DNA of 64,000 bases from Neptuniibacter pectenicola (GCF_001597735.1 NZ_LUTS01000005.1:186001-250000), one strand, 5' to 3'; counted from the first letter of the stretch, positions 8,051-17,247 are shown. Notes: generated from the letters alone by a model not told the origin. Made by a program: numbers and translations.

Positions 8051-8941
8051 TTAATAAGACTGTACGCCGTGTTTTAATAGTAAGCGTGGTAGAACATCGT
8101 CCAAATTCTGGACATCTGCGTCCTCAAGCTCAATGAGCTTAAAACCATAACGTGCATATATCGCTTGTTTTTGGGCTTTCCTGTGAAGGTATTTCGAATC
8201 ATTTTCGTAACCCCAATACTCAATGTACACTTTTCCGGTGGGGATATAAAAATCGCAATAAACTTCCTCTTCTATGGGTAACTTACGCTCATATGCATGA
8301 ACAATTTCAGCCATATATAGCCAGTTATCAATTAACATTTCGGCCTTAGAACGTACGTAATGACCATCGGTCGTACGTAGCTTTGCTTCAAACTTATCTC
8401 TGAAGTTTGAGCAGTCATTTGTCTCTGGTTTTGCTTCTTCAGATGCGCTTTCGCCCTGCACTTCACTAATGGTGGTTTTTAATGCTTTGTTTTCGGTGAT
8501 CGCGTTAGGCCAAACCACATAAGGTATACCTGAGCGGAAATCTTCTTTCTGCTCGCCACCGGCTGATGCCCCAGAAGGCGTAATGGTCCAGCCTTTTAGT
8601 GCTTTATTGATCCAACCCAGCTCCGATAAAATGGAGTTCATGCGGTTTGCTGATAGATTGAATGCTTTACCTATAATTGTGGCAGTAACCAATTTTTGAG
8701 CGCTAGGGCTGCCGGGTGTTTTGTCGGCACATTGGAGTGAGAGATCGTCGGGCCACGTGATATATTTCCCGTACTTTGTATGGTCCACATATTGGCCACC
8801 CGCTTTTTCACCTGCGGGAAGTAATACCCATTCATTACCTTTACGTTGGATAAATCCACAGGCCTCCAATTGCGAAAATAACTCCTTTCCCGGTATTCCC
8901 CTGAGTTTGGCAAGTGCGGATGTAGATAATGGTTTACTCAT
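8051..8941 (-). CDS. tandem N-terminal repeat protein with PD-(D/E)XK-like nuclease domain
   Basis: 296 residues. Two related modules occupy about 5-75 and 83-150. Each has a helical winged-helix-like start, then W-[VT]-[LI]-[LT]-P-[AS]-G, a GG, and an ending Y-[IV]-[TV]-WP. After a low-complexity linker (about 155-180), residues 190-296 look like a PD-(D/E)XK nuclease: an acidic residue in VRSKAEM, the aspartate in YCDFYIP, glutamate in YIEYWGY, then lysines in HRKAQKQAIY and a final GFKLIEL strand. Relatives are sometimes annotated with unrelated names. The domain may act on damaged or foreign DNA, but no partner methylase or helicase is adjacent. Family-level nuclease assignment is by motif only. 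Confidence 0.75.
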   Translation of the reverse strand: MSKPLSTSALAKLRGIPGKELFSQLEACGFIQRKGNEWVLLPAGEKAGGQYVDHTKYGKYITWPDDLSLQCADKTPGSPSAQKLVTATIIGKAFNLSANRMNSILSELGWINKALKGWTITPSGASAGGEQKEDFRSGIPYVVWPNAITENKALKTTISEVQGESASEEAKPETNDCSNFRDKFEAKLRTTDGHYVRSKAEMLIDNWLYMAEIVHAYERKLPIEEEVYCDFYIPTGKVYIEYWGYENDSKYLHRKAQKQAIYARYGFKLIELEDADVQNLDDVLPRLLLKHGVQSY

Positions 8942-9007
8942 TACTTAGCTCTTCCTTAAGTCTTTTTTATCAATATTCTTTCATCATATCTTAATTTCAA
9001 TAGGGTT

Positions 9008-9033
9008 AAACCTGAGTGTAAACAGTCAGGTTT
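9008..9033 (-). terminator. weak inverted repeat, possible terminator
   Basis: Eight-base arms AAACCTGA/TCAGGTTT flank a 10-base loop. On the minus strand the hairpin ends in TTTAA. It lies about 160 bases beyond the stop of the 9195-9728 gene and about 65 bases upstream of the next minus-strand gene. It could end transcription of the former or serve as an operator for the latter. Confidence 0.3.
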
Positions 9034-9194
9034 ATAAACACGGGCGCTCTATTGAGAGGCATAACTTTATCATCGAAGTTCGTAGCACGAGAGGGTGTGC
9101 AGTGATTACGCATTCGAAAATGCAAAATGAGTTGTTGTGCTTAGGCTCTGCCATGAGACATAGCTAGATCAGTGCTCGGGCGAATCTATTACGC

Positions 9195-9728
9195 TTATTC
9201 GCAGTGGAGTGAGTTGATCTCTCTCGATGCGAGGTTGAACGTTTGCATAAGCTGAGTAAAGTCCCCATCCGCGAGCACGGTTTTTCTATAGGTTTGCTGG
9301 AATGTGTCTGTAGCGTCGGGTGTTGGTTGCGAAATTTTTTCCCTGTACTGATTGGATAGATCGCGAAAGCGGGGGCTAATGTCACTGAGTTGCTTTTCGA
9401 GCGCGGGTGTTAGGTCTAACCACTGATTAAGGCTTCCCCAAGTACTTAGCTTTTCAGGGAAATGTTCCATGACTAAAGTGACGGCTAATCGGCGTCGTTC
9501 AATCGCGATGAGTTGTGTGTCGCGGTAAAAGGTGATGCGTTTTTCATGTTTGGGCAGTAATTGGGTGGCAATCGTTGCGCTGTCATTTTGCCAACGGATT
9601 TGGGCGTCAGTGAAACGTGCGTATTTCTCAATGCATGAGATCGAATCAGCGAATGCGATAGGCGTGGTGGTGATCGCTAGCATGAAGGCGAAAATACGGT
9701 GCTTTAAATACGGCGTGCTGAGTATCAT
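9195..9728 (-). CDS. hypothetical secreted (periplasmic) protein
   Basis: 177 residues from the ATG at 9728. The frame extends 24 codons further upstream, but only this start gives a proper signal peptide (residues 1-26, hydrophobic core, cleavage near PIAFA-DS). The mature part is helical and charged, with a cysteine near each end (SCIEKY and the final HCE) that could form a disulfide. I do not recognise the family. It is monocistronic on the minus strand. Function unknown; periplasmic location is inferred from the signal peptide. Confidence 0.7.
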   Translation of the reverse strand: MILSTPYLKHRIFAFMLAITTTPIAFADSISCIEKYARFTDAQIRWQNDSATIATQLLPKHEKRITFYRDTQLIAIERRRLAVTLVMEHFPEKLSTWGSLNQWLDLTPALEKQLSDISPRFRDLSNQYREKISQPTPDATDTFQQTYRKTVLADGDFTQLMQTFNLASREINSLHCE

Positions 9729-10062
9729 GGTGAGTTCCCATTTCGCGTTGCTGGTTGTCTTGGCCGTTGTGTCGGCGGTCCAGCGAGCTGAATAAATCAT
9801 TAGACAGTAAACGATGCCTTGTCTGTTTTATTCTACCGTCTCTCTTAGGGTATATAAGATAGGTCAAAGGTCGGAAGTGTGCCCTTATTAAGCATAAAAC
9901 GGATACGAGCAGAAGGACTATATGGGCGGCGTATAGGTTGCTAAAGGGAGGAGCCGTCATTGAGGGGCGGGAACGTTAATCGGTGCCGGCGGTCTATTGT
10001 AAACCCTAGAGGGTTTACCTGTGTTGTGTGGAGGGGCGGACGTTTTGCTTCTTTATTATGGA
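9729..10062. other. gene-poor stretch
   Basis: About 330 bases with no gene I can defend. A minus-strand frame (9646-9960) has one hydrophobic N-terminal stretch but overlaps the start of the secreted-protein gene in another frame. A plus-strand frame (9960-10151) lies opposite the small ORF at 10063. Nothing else structured was seen. Confidence 0.4.
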
Positions 10063-10263
10063 TTAAGGCTTGGCGCTTTTTTTGCCAAACTCTTTTTGTA
10101 GCGCTTCTGCTTTGTGGAGTAACTCTTCAGAACGCTCAAGCGCGTCTTTAAGGTTTTGTGAGCAACGGAAATTTGCTCGGTTCTGCGGTCTTGAAGTAAG
10201 TGTGCTTTCGGGCGGTGTAGCGTCTTTATCACTTACTTTGTGACTATAGCTAATCATATACAA
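10063..10263 (-). CDS. small hypothetical protein (66 aa)
   Basis: An ATG-initiated 66-codon frame. Its C-terminal half is a charged amphipathic helix (NLKDALERSEELLHKAEALQ) ending in lysine-rich GKKSAKP, a composition typical of a real small soluble protein. AAGAG lies about ten bases upstream. The family is not recognised. The opposite strand also has a 63-codon frame, which looks less protein-like. Treat as a plausible but unproven gene. Confidence 0.42.
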   Translation of the reverse strand: MYMISYSHKVSDKDATPPESTLTSRPQNRANFRCSQNLKDALERSEELLHKAEALQKEFGKKSAKP

Positions 10264-10587
10264 TCAACTCTTAAGTAGCATTTCGTAATACCATAGTCCT
10301 TATTTAATTTTGTGCAAGCTTATATCTAGTATATTACTACTTATGTAGCATGTGATTCCTGATAGTGAGGGGTGTTTAGTTCACAGAGTGCGCCATATCC
10401 TTTTGATGGTCTTTTTAGGTGTAAAGGGTGGGCCGCTGCAATGATGGACCTGTGTTTTGTTTGTGGGCATTATTCCCATAAGGTTTATATAAGCGCAGTA
10501 AAACCTAGCTTGGTGGATAGACCTAGAATTTTTAAGCTTCTAGAATGAAACCCAATAATTAGTCGCGTGTTTATTAGGTATGTTTTG
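10264..10587. other. AT-rich intergenic region upstream of the efflux operon
   Basis: About 320 bases between the divergent small ORF and the RND adaptor gene. A repeated element ([AT]A[TA]GTAGCAT) occurs near 10272 and 10343. The bases nearest the operon (10525-10545) contain a loose inverted repeat around CTAGAA/TTCTAG. The region should hold the efflux promoter, but no clean -35/-10 pair was found. No regulator gene is adjacent. Confidence 0.35.
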
Positions 10588-11700
10588 ATGTTGCGTAACC
10601 CTTTATTACTGATAAGTGCTGTTTTCTTTTGCATCATGTTAAGTGCTTGTTCTGAACCTGAAGCGAATCAGACAAAGAAAAAGCCAGAGCATCTTGTACA
10701 GACGGTTTCGGCGCTCAATGCAAGCACGTCGATTGAACGTGAGCGAACGGGCACGCTGCGTGCGCATCAAGATATTCATATTTATAGTCAGGAGGAGGGG
10801 CGTATTACCTTTTTACCTTTCTATGAAGGGGATCAGGTTAAGGCGGGCGATGTGGTTGCGCGCCTTGATGATCGCTTGCTTCATGCCCAGTTCAAGCGCG
10901 CCCAAGCATTGCGGAGCAAAGCGGAAAAAGATTTAAAACGTATTCGTGGGTTAGCCAAGCGGAAATTGGCGGCCGAGGTCGAATTAACGCGGGTTGAAAC
11001 TGAGTTAGCCGTCGCGCAAGCGGATGAACAACTCTTGGCTACTCGGTTGGATTACACCCAAATAAAAGCACCGATTGATGGGGTGATTAGCGAGCGTTTA
11101 ACTGAACAGGGCAATATTGTTGAGCGTTATAACCATCTATTAACGATCTCGGATCAGAGTTCGTTGATTACCGAGTTGAATGTGTCGGCTTTGCTGATTA
11201 ATAAGCTGCACCTAGGGGATGATGTGTCTATGACGATTGATGCTTTAGCGGGTATTCAAGACCCTGAAGCATCGACAGTTAAAGGGAAAATTACCCGTAT
11301 CTATCCCACGTTAGATCCGGTTACGCGCACAGGTATTGTTGAGATTGCGTTGTCGCCAGTACCTCAAGGGGCCATGCCGGGGCAGTTAGCGCGGGTTAAG
11401 CTAAAAACTCAAGAAGCAATTCGTTTACTTATCCCTTTTTCTGCCTTGAGGCGCTCCTCTAAAGGTGAATATGTTTACATTATTGGTGAGGACAATCGTG
11501 CCGATATTCGCTTTGTCGTAAGCGGATTGAAAATTGGTGAACAGATTGAAATCCTGGGCGGGATTGAAGAGGGCGAACGGGTGGTAACCCGAGGCTATAC
11601 CAATCTACATAATGACACTCAGGTGCGGGTGATTGATGGGGATTCGGCGCCTGTAGAATTCAATGATCATGCTAATTCAGTGGCACCCCATGAAGGTTAA
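10588..11700 (+). CDS. RND efflux periplasmic adaptor (membrane fusion lipoprotein)
   Basis: 370 residues from the ATG at 10588 (AGG about ten bases upstream); the GTG at 10567 lacks a ribosome site. A lipoprotein signal with lipobox LSAC anchors it to the inner membrane. The order is then typical: beta-barrel/lipoyl segment with EGDQVKAGDVVARLDD, an alpha-helical hairpin (about 105-150), the second lipoyl half (YTQIKAPIDGVIS), a beta-barrel and a membrane-proximal domain near GGIEEGERVVTRG. It bridges the inner-membrane RND pump to an outer-membrane channel, which is not encoded nearby. Its 3' end overlaps the pump gene. Confidence 0.93.
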   Translation: MLRNPLLLISAVFFCIMLSACSEPEANQTKKKPEHLVQTVSALNASTSIERERTGTLRAHQDIHIYSQEEGRITFLPFYEGDQVKAGDVVARLDDRLLHAQFKRAQALRSKAEKDLKRIRGLAKRKLAAEVELTRVETELAVAQADEQLLATRLDYTQIKAPIDGVISERLTEQGNIVERYNHLLTISDQSSLITELNVSALLINKLHLGDDVSMTIDALAGIQDPEASTVKGKITRIYPTLDPVTRTGIVEIALSPVPQGAMPGQLARVKLKTQEAIRLLIPFSALRRSSKGEYVYIIGEDNRADIRFVVSGLKIGEQIEILGGIEEGERVVTRGYTNLHNDTQVRVIDGDSAPVEFNDHANSVAPHEG

Positions 11701-14700
11701 TCGCAAAAGTATTGCCAGTTGGTCTATTCGCCATCCGGTTGGCGTAAGTATGATCGCCGCCGCTGTTATCGTGTTAGGCCTGTTTACCTTAAGCCGGTTA
11801 GCGATTGATCTGCTGCCCAATATTATTTATCCCGAAGTGCGGGTGCGTATTATTGATAGCGGTGTGCCAGTGTCAGTGATGGAAGATAAAGTGACGCGGC
11901 AGTTGGAAGAGCAATTGGCGATCACAGAAGATGCGATCAGTGTGCAATCTAATACGACGCGAGGGCTTTCCACTGTAGATCTGGCGTTCGATTACGGTAA
12001 AGATATTGATATCGCATTACGTGATGCCAGTACACGATTAGACCGCGCAAAGCGTTTCCTTCCTGACAGTATCGATCCTCCGGTTATTTTTAAACTCGAT
12101 CCTGCGCAAATTCCTGTGATGGAGTTCGTTATTAGCTCCCAATACCGTGATGGGGTAGAGCTGCGCCGTTGGGTTGATGATGTGTTTGCTAAATGGTTTC
12201 TTAACTTACCGGGCGTGGCGGCCGCAGAAGTGGGTGGGGGGCTAGAAAGAGAGATCCAGATTATCCCTGATCAAAGTCGTTTGGCAGGGTTAGGCCTGAG
12301 TTATAACGATGTTATTGATACCTTACAAAGCTCCAATAGTGATGAGCCGATTGGGCGATTACAGATGCCCGCCCATGAGATTACAGGCCGTATTAGTGGC
12401 CGTCTGCAAAGCATCGAAGATATAAGGCAGCTCCCCGTGACGCAGCATGCGGGTAACACAGTGTATCTCAGCGATATAGCCGAGGTGCTAGATACCCATG
12501 AAGATGAGCGTATCAAAGTACGGGCGGACGGTATTGGCGGTATTAAATTGTCGATCCAGAAGCAGCCGACGGCCAACACAACCTCGGTGGTTGAGGTTGT
12601 TCAAACGCGATTGAATTGGCTTAAAGAGCAGAAAATTCTACCGGAAGATGTCAGTGTAACTACGGTGTCTGACCAGTCTGTTTATATTCTTCAATCCTTA
12701 AAAAATGCCAGTTTAGCGGCGATTAGCGGTGCGTTACTGGCGATGGCGGTGGTGTATATATTCCTGGGGAACCTGCGTCGTACTTTAATTATTGGTAGTG
12801 CGATCCCGATCGCAATTATGTTTACCTGCGTATTGATGGGGTTGGGTGGTTTAACGTTAAACGTGATGACGTTGGGCGGCTTAGCCTTAGGGGTTGGGAT
12901 GCTGGTTGATAATACTATTGTGATGTTGGAAAACATCTACCGACACCAGTGTGATCATGAGACGCCGGAAGACGCGGCGTCTGATGCTGCCACTGAGGTT
13001 AATGGTGCCATTATTGCGTCTACCTCCACCAATTTATCAGCCATATTGCCCTTCCTCTTTGTGGGTGGGTTAACCGGACTGTTATTCCGAGAGCTGATTT
13101 TCACTATATCGGCGGCTATTTTTGCCTCCATGATTATTGCGCTGACGCTCGTCCCTGCTTATGCGGCAAAAGTAACCAGTTTGAACACCAACTGGTTGCG
13201 CAAAATAGTTGACCAAGGGGTGGAGCGGCTACAGGAATATTATTCGGTGCTTATCTCAAAAGTACTTCACCTACGCTGGCTGACTGTTGTGTTGTTTATT
13301 ATCAGTTTAGGGGCCAGTGTGCCGGTATTTATGAGTGGTAAGCAGATCTTTTTGCCGCAGCTGGATGATGGCCGTATTCGGGTGATCGTGTCAGCAGATA
13401 TTGGTATTTCGTTGGATGAGATGGATGAGAAAACACAACAGATTGAAAACCTGTTTGCGCAACAGCCTGAAATAGATACCGTCTTTACGCTTGTGGGCGG
13501 CTCTGTATTTGGGCGAACCCAACGGGAAACGCCTAGTCGCAGTACCATCATTGCCCAGCTTAAACCCCTGTCCGAACGCTCGGCGAGTAGCGATGAGTGG
13601 ATGGCACGAATGAACAAGCAGATTAGCGATCTTAAATTGGCCGGCTTCAAGGTGAATATGTCTCAGCGAGGTATTCGAGGCATTAGGACCAACCGCGGCG
13701 ATGATGACCTGAGCTTACGTATTCAGGGAGAGGATAATGAGCAGTTAAAGCTGGTCGCTGATGATATTAGTCAGAAAATGAGCCGTATTAAGGGCTTGAG
13801 TAATATTACCCATTCCGCAGAAGATGAGCAGTTTGAAATCGCTATTACTTTAGACCGTAAACGGGCCGCGCAACTTGGGTTAAATCTACAAGATTTAACC
13901 CAAGCCGCACAGATCGCTTTGCAGGGGACCGTGGTAAGTGATTTTCTTGATGGCGATCGGACCTATGATATTCGCCTGCGCCTCGCTCAAACGGAGATCA
14001 TCTCGCCGCAAGACTTAGAATCTATCATTCTGTTTCCTGCGTCAGAGGAGTCGCCCCCGGTTTATTTAGGCACCGTTGCGGATATTGAACTGCTAGAAAC
14101 CCCCGCAACCATTAAGCGTGATAACCAGATGCGTATTGTTGAAGTCACGGCATCGTTGACGGGCAACGCGACCTTAGGAGAGGCGGTCCAAGCGTTGGAT
14201 GCATTACGAGAGGAGATTAATCTCCCGCCAGGTTATACGCTGTATGATGGCGGCTCGAAACAGGCGTTAGAAGCGCAGAAAGCACTGACCGATATCTTAT
14301 TGTTGCTCGCGCTCTTTTTGGTCTTTGTGGTGATGGCGATTCAGTATGAGTCATTACTCAATCCGCTTATTATTATCTTAAGTGTGCCTTTTGCCTCGGT
14401 GGGGGTCGCTTTAGGTATCTATACCTTATCTCTGCCGCTCTCTATGCCGGTTTGGCTCGGTATGATCATGTTAGTCGGGATTGTAGTGAACAATGCCATT
14501 TTAATGGTGGAATACATTGAGCTAGAGCGTGGTCGAGGCGCGGGGCTATCTGAGGCGATTATTACGGCTGCGCGTTTGCGCTTACGGCCCATTTTAATGA
14601 CGACCTTAAGTACGGTTGTTGGTATGTTGCCGTTGGCCTTAGGTTGGGGCGATGGGGCTGAGATGCTGCAACCGCTGGCGGTTACGGTGGTATGGGGATT

Positions 14701-14794
14701 AAGTTTTTCTATGCTGGTTAGTTTGCTGCTGGTGCCTATTGTTTATCACTTGTTCCATTCGTACCTATTAAAGCGTTCGTCGGTCAAAGGTTAA
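11690..14794 (+). CDS. RND efflux pump, inner-membrane permease
   Basis: About 1034 residues with RND architecture: one N-terminal helix, a large periplasmic loop, helices 2-6, a second loop and helices 8-12. The TM4 signature reads LGVGMLVDNTIVMLENI, so the usual Asp-Asp pair is Asp-Asn, as in a recognised subset of the hydrophobe/amphiphile family. The pump would export drugs or lipophilic compounds using the proton gradient together with the adaptor encoded just upstream. The frame is open from 11663, but the ATG at 11690, overlapping the adaptor stop, gives the normal N-terminus (MKVNRKSIASWSIRHPV). The substrate cannot be deduced. Confidence 0.93.
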   Translation: MKVNRKSIASWSIRHPVGVSMIAAAVIVLGLFTLSRLAIDLLPNIIYPEVRVRIIDSGVPVSVMEDKVTRQLEEQLAITEDAISVQSNTTRGLSTVDLAFDYGKDIDIALRDASTRLDRAKRFLPDSIDPPVIFKLDPAQIPVMEFVISSQYRDGVELRRWVDDVFAKWFLNLPGVAAAEVGGGLEREIQIIPDQSRLAGLGLSYNDVIDTLQSSNSDEPIGRLQMPAHEITGRISGRLQSIEDIRQLPVTQHAGNTVYLSDIAEVLDTHEDERIKVRADGIGGIKLSIQKQPTANTTSVVEVVQTRLNWLKEQKILPEDVSVTTVSDQSVYILQSLKNASLAAISGALLAMAVVYIFLGNLRRTLIIGSAIPIAIMFTCVLMGLGGLTLNVMTLGGLALGVGMLVDNTIVMLENIYRHQCDHETPEDAASDAATEVNGAIIASTSTNLSAILPFLFVGGLTGLLFRELIFTISAAIFASMIIALTLVPAYAAKVTSLNTNWLRKIVDQGVERLQEYYSVLISKVLHLRWLTVVLFIISLGASVPVFMSGKQIFLPQLDDGRIRVIVSADIGISLDEMDEKTQQIENLFAQQPEIDTVFTLVGGSVFGRTQRETPSRSTIIAQLKPLSERSASSDEWMARMNKQISDLKLAGFKVNMSQRGIRGIRTNRGDDDLSLRIQGEDNEQLKLVADDISQKMSRIKGLSNITHSAEDEQFEIAITLDRKRAAQLGLNLQDLTQAAQIALQGTVVSDFLDGDRTYDIRLRLAQTEIISPQDLESIILFPASEESPPVYLGTVADIELLETPATIKRDNQMRIVEVTASLTGNATLGEAVQALDALREEINLPPGYTLYDGGSKQALEAQKALTDILLLLALFLVFVVMAIQYESLLNPLIIILSVPFASVGVALGIYTLSLPLSMPVWLGMIMLVGIVVNNAILMVEYIELERGRGAGLSEAIITAARLRLRPILMTTLSTVVGMLPLALGWGDGAEMLQPLAVTVVWGLSFSMLVSLLLVPIVYHLFHSYLLKRSSVKG

Positions 14795-14804
14795 GCGTAA
14801 TAAG

Positions 14805-14836
14805 ATGGGGGATCTCATCTATTTGAGTTCCCCCAT
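14805..14836. terminator. hairpin between convergent efflux and dehydrogenase genes
   Basis: Arms 14805-14817 and 14824-14836 pair over 13 bases with one mismatch (ATGGGGGATCTCA against TGAGTTCCCCCAT), loop six bases. It sits exactly between the two converging stop codons, so it probably serves both directions. Confidence 0.6.
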
Positions 14837-14846
14837 AGCGAACTCA

Positions 14847-15863
14847 TTAATCTTCGCTTTCAATGACAACTTTGCCGAAATGTTTAGCTTGCGCCATCCA
14901 TTGGTAAGCGTCTATTGATTGTGAGTAAGGGAATGACTTATCAATTTGAGGGTGAATTTGATGAGCTTCCATCGTAGCGATAAGCTGTTTAAGCATCTCG
15001 GTACTACCTACATAAATACCTTGAATGCGTATTAGGTTAAAAATGGTCATTAAGCTTATAGAAGGACTTTCTAAACCAGAAAGAATACCGATTAGCGAGA
15101 CGGTTCCATTAGGTTTAACACAGGCTGAAGATTTTTCAAACGTGCCTGCACCCCCAACTTCCAATACATTATCCACCCCGTTGCCGTTCGTTATTTTTAG
15201 TACTTCTTCTTCCCAATCAGGGTGAGTTTTGTAGTTGACCGTGTGGTCTGCACCTAATTCACGCGCGCGGGCTAATTTCTCATCACTTGATGAGGTAATA
15301 ATAACCGTGGCGCCAAGGGCTTTAGCAATCTGTAAACCAAAGATAGACACACCGCCTGTACCAAGGAGCAGAATGGTATCACCGGCCTTTAGTTCCCCAA
15401 CGGAAACGAGGGCGTGCCATGCGGTCGTTGCGGCACAAGGTAACGTGGCCGCTTCGGCATAAGAGAGGTAATCAGGTATTTTTACGGTGCAGTCGGCTTT
15501 TAGAATAAAGTAATCCGCTAAGACGCCATCGATGCTGCCACCCATCGCAGAGTTAAGCCCTGCATCATCAATTTTGCCCTCTTTCCATGCTTGGAAAAAG
15601 TTACCGATAACGCGATCCCCTGGTTTAAAGTCGGTGACTGAGGCGCCAACGCTAACCACTTCGCCTGCGCCATCTGATAAGGGAGTGATGGGGCGTATAT
15701 CATTTCTTACATAGCCTCCCATCGTGATCAGCATGTCACGGTAGTTAAGTGAGCAGGCTTTCATTTTGACAAGGATTTCATCAGCAGCGGGTGTAGGTGT
15801 GTCTATTTCTACTTGTTTGACTGCATCAATACCATCAGCCGTTGTTACTTGATAAGCACGCAT
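14847..15863 (-). CDS. zinc-independent medium-chain alcohol/quinone dehydrogenase
   Basis: 338 residues of the MDR superfamily: a GroES-like N-terminal domain (about 25-130) and a Rossmann domain with LLLGTGGVSIFGLQIAK (about 165-181) for NAD(P)H. The catalytic zinc-site cysteine/histidine set of classical ADH is not apparent (the usual C-x-D segment reads CSLNYRDM), which fits the zinc-independent NAD(P)-dependent group. The substrate is probably a small alcohol, aldehyde or enone; it cannot be specified. It is monocistronic and convergent with the efflux operon. A 10-bp palindrome lies about 130 bases upstream of its start. Confidence 0.88.
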   Translation of the reverse strand: MRAYQVTTADGIDAVKQVEIDTPTPAADEILVKMKACSLNYRDMLITMGGYVRNDIRPITPLSDGAGEVVSVGASVTDFKPGDRVIGNFFQAWKEGKIDDAGLNSAMGGSIDGVLADYFILKADCTVKIPDYLSYAEAATLPCAATTAWHALVSVGELKAGDTILLLGTGGVSIFGLQIAKALGATVIITSSSDEKLARARELGADHTVNYKTHPDWEEEVLKITNGNGVDNVLEVGGAGTFEKSSACVKPNGTVSLIGILSGLESPSISLMTIFNLIRIQGIYVGSTEMLKQLIATMEAHQIHPQIDKSFPYSQSIDAYQWMAQAKHFGKVVIESED

Positions 15864-15995
15864 TATTATTGTTCTCCAAACAAAGTGAGCTCTTTGGTTT
15901 ACAAGGTAGAGCGATACAAGAAACTTGTGACCAAGAATCTATGTTAAGTTCATCGTCATCATAACGGTTTCCAATATGAATTTCCTCAATAAATT

Positions 15996-16005
15996 AACGA
16001 TCGTT
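15996..16005. promoter_or_regulatory. AACGATCGTT palindrome, possible TetR-type operator
   Basis: A perfect 10-bp palindrome with partly symmetrical flanks (TTAACGATCGTTCAA) upstream of the dehydrogenase gene. TetR-family regulators often bind such sites. No regulator gene is adjacent, so this is a weak suggestion. Confidence 0.25.
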
Positions 16006-16117
16006 CAATTTGATTTTATCCCCCGTTTTGTTCAGCGGTTTTTAAGGGGGAATCGCATTATTTGGGGGGCTTGGTTCAGTGATTTAGAAGAAAAATGAAT
16101 TTTTTAAAAAAAGGGGG

Positions 16118-16146
16118 TTGATTCGTCGATCAAAAATCCCTAAGAT
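16118..16146 (+). promoter_or_regulatory. promoter of the tRNA-Thr gene
   Basis: TTGATT (16118-16123) and TAAGAT (16141-16146) are separated by exactly 17 bases. The mature tRNA begins 14 bases after the -10 box. Confidence 0.7.
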
Positions 16147-16159
16147 TCGCGTCCTCAGT

Positions 16160-16235
<76 letters not shown>

Positions 16236-16329
16236 TTTTCTCCCTCCGCTTAATCCTTTTCCTTTTACGACCGTTAATAAACACGCTTCTATCTGTTTGC
16301 GTATTGACTCTGCATGGTTGGTTTTTTTA

Positions 16330-17247
16330 TTAGTGCGCCTCCGTTGCACTTAGGCAAACGGTTCGATTACGTCCCTCATCTTTGGCAGTATATAGCGCAA
16401 TATCCGCCCGTTTTACGGCGTCTTTTATGTCATCGTCTGGTGTTAGTTGGGTCACGCCAAAGGATGCGGTGATGGTGAGCGCTTGCCCTTTATGTATATA
16501 AGGGGTGCTAGCGAGCTCTTCCCGTACCCGTTCGATCACTTTTTCTGTGCCTGTTAAATCCAAACCGGGCATGATGAAAAGGAACTCCTCCCCGCCAAAG
16601 CGCGCGACAGAATCATGCTTTCTGATGGTTGCCTTAAAGATGCAGGCGACATGTTCTAACACGAGATCGCCGAGATCGTGTCCATGAGTGTCATTGACGG
16701 CTTTGAACTTGTCTATATCACCTAAGGCGATGCAGCAGGATGCATGGTTCGCCCGCTGTTGCAGACGTACCTTCTCATGGGCCAGTAGCATGTTTGCGCT
16801 TCGTCGGTTAAGCAACTTAGTGGTGGGGTCAAATTGGTATTTACTAATAACTGAAAACTCCAACATAGACAGTACACAATTAAAGAAGGTGTGCTGGATC
16901 TTCAGAAACGTATCGTATTTCGCTTCATCAAACTGCTGCGTTTGCTCAAGTGATAAAAGCAGTACTCGCGCGGTATCGTGCAGCTCTTTATGTAACTGAT
17001 CTATTTTTTCAAAAGCGCGGGTTTGAAAGCGTTCATCAGCTAATAGCGTGCGTAGCCACTGACCAAAGTAGCAATATTGATGCGCATCGGTTGCGATGAA
17101 TGAGCGATCTTTCATCGGTCTACGTGCCGCAACGGCTAAGCTGACTTTATGCATCCAACGATGGTGGTCAGCCAGGGCGCTTTTTATTTCATCTGAGAGC
17201 TGCTCCACGTCGGCTTGATCGCGGCGCTCTAGTAGTGATGTGAACAT
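16330..17247 (-). CDS. zinc-sensing diguanylate cyclase, CZB-GGDEF (DgcZ-like)
   Basis: 305 residues. The N-terminal part (about 20-130) matches the chemoreceptor zinc-binding (CZB) domain: histidines at HHRW (28-29), a cysteine in the CYFGQW motif (Cys59) and histidines in LHKELH (86, 90) form the 3His/1Cys site. The C-terminal GGDEF domain has GGEEF at 218-222 and an RKHD inhibition site at 209-212, so it should be active and feedback-controlled. In the E. coli homologue DgcZ, zinc binding inhibits the cyclase, which links zinc to adhesin production. The same role here is an inference. It is a single gene, not in an operon. Confidence 0.92.
   Translation of the reverse strand: MFTSLLERRDQADVEQLSDEIKSALADHHRWMHKVSLAVAARRPMKDRSFIATDAHQYCYFGQWLRTLLADERFQTRAFEKIDQLHKELHDTARVLLLSLEQTQQFDEAKYDTFLKIQHTFFNCVLSMLEFSVISKYQFDPTTKLLNRRSANMLLAHEKVRLQQRANHASCCIALGDIDKFKAVNDTHGHDLGDLVLEHVACIFKATIRKHDSVARFGGEEFLFIMPGLDLTGTEKVIERVREELASTPYIHKGQALTITASFGVTQLTPDDDIKDAVKRADIALYTAKDEGRNRTVCLSATEAH

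Noticed and set aside
9646-9960. Minus-strand ORF with an N-terminal hydrophobic stretch
   Set aside because: Its second half overlaps the signal-peptide region of the secreted-protein gene in another frame, and the His/Asp-rich tail looks like a shadow.
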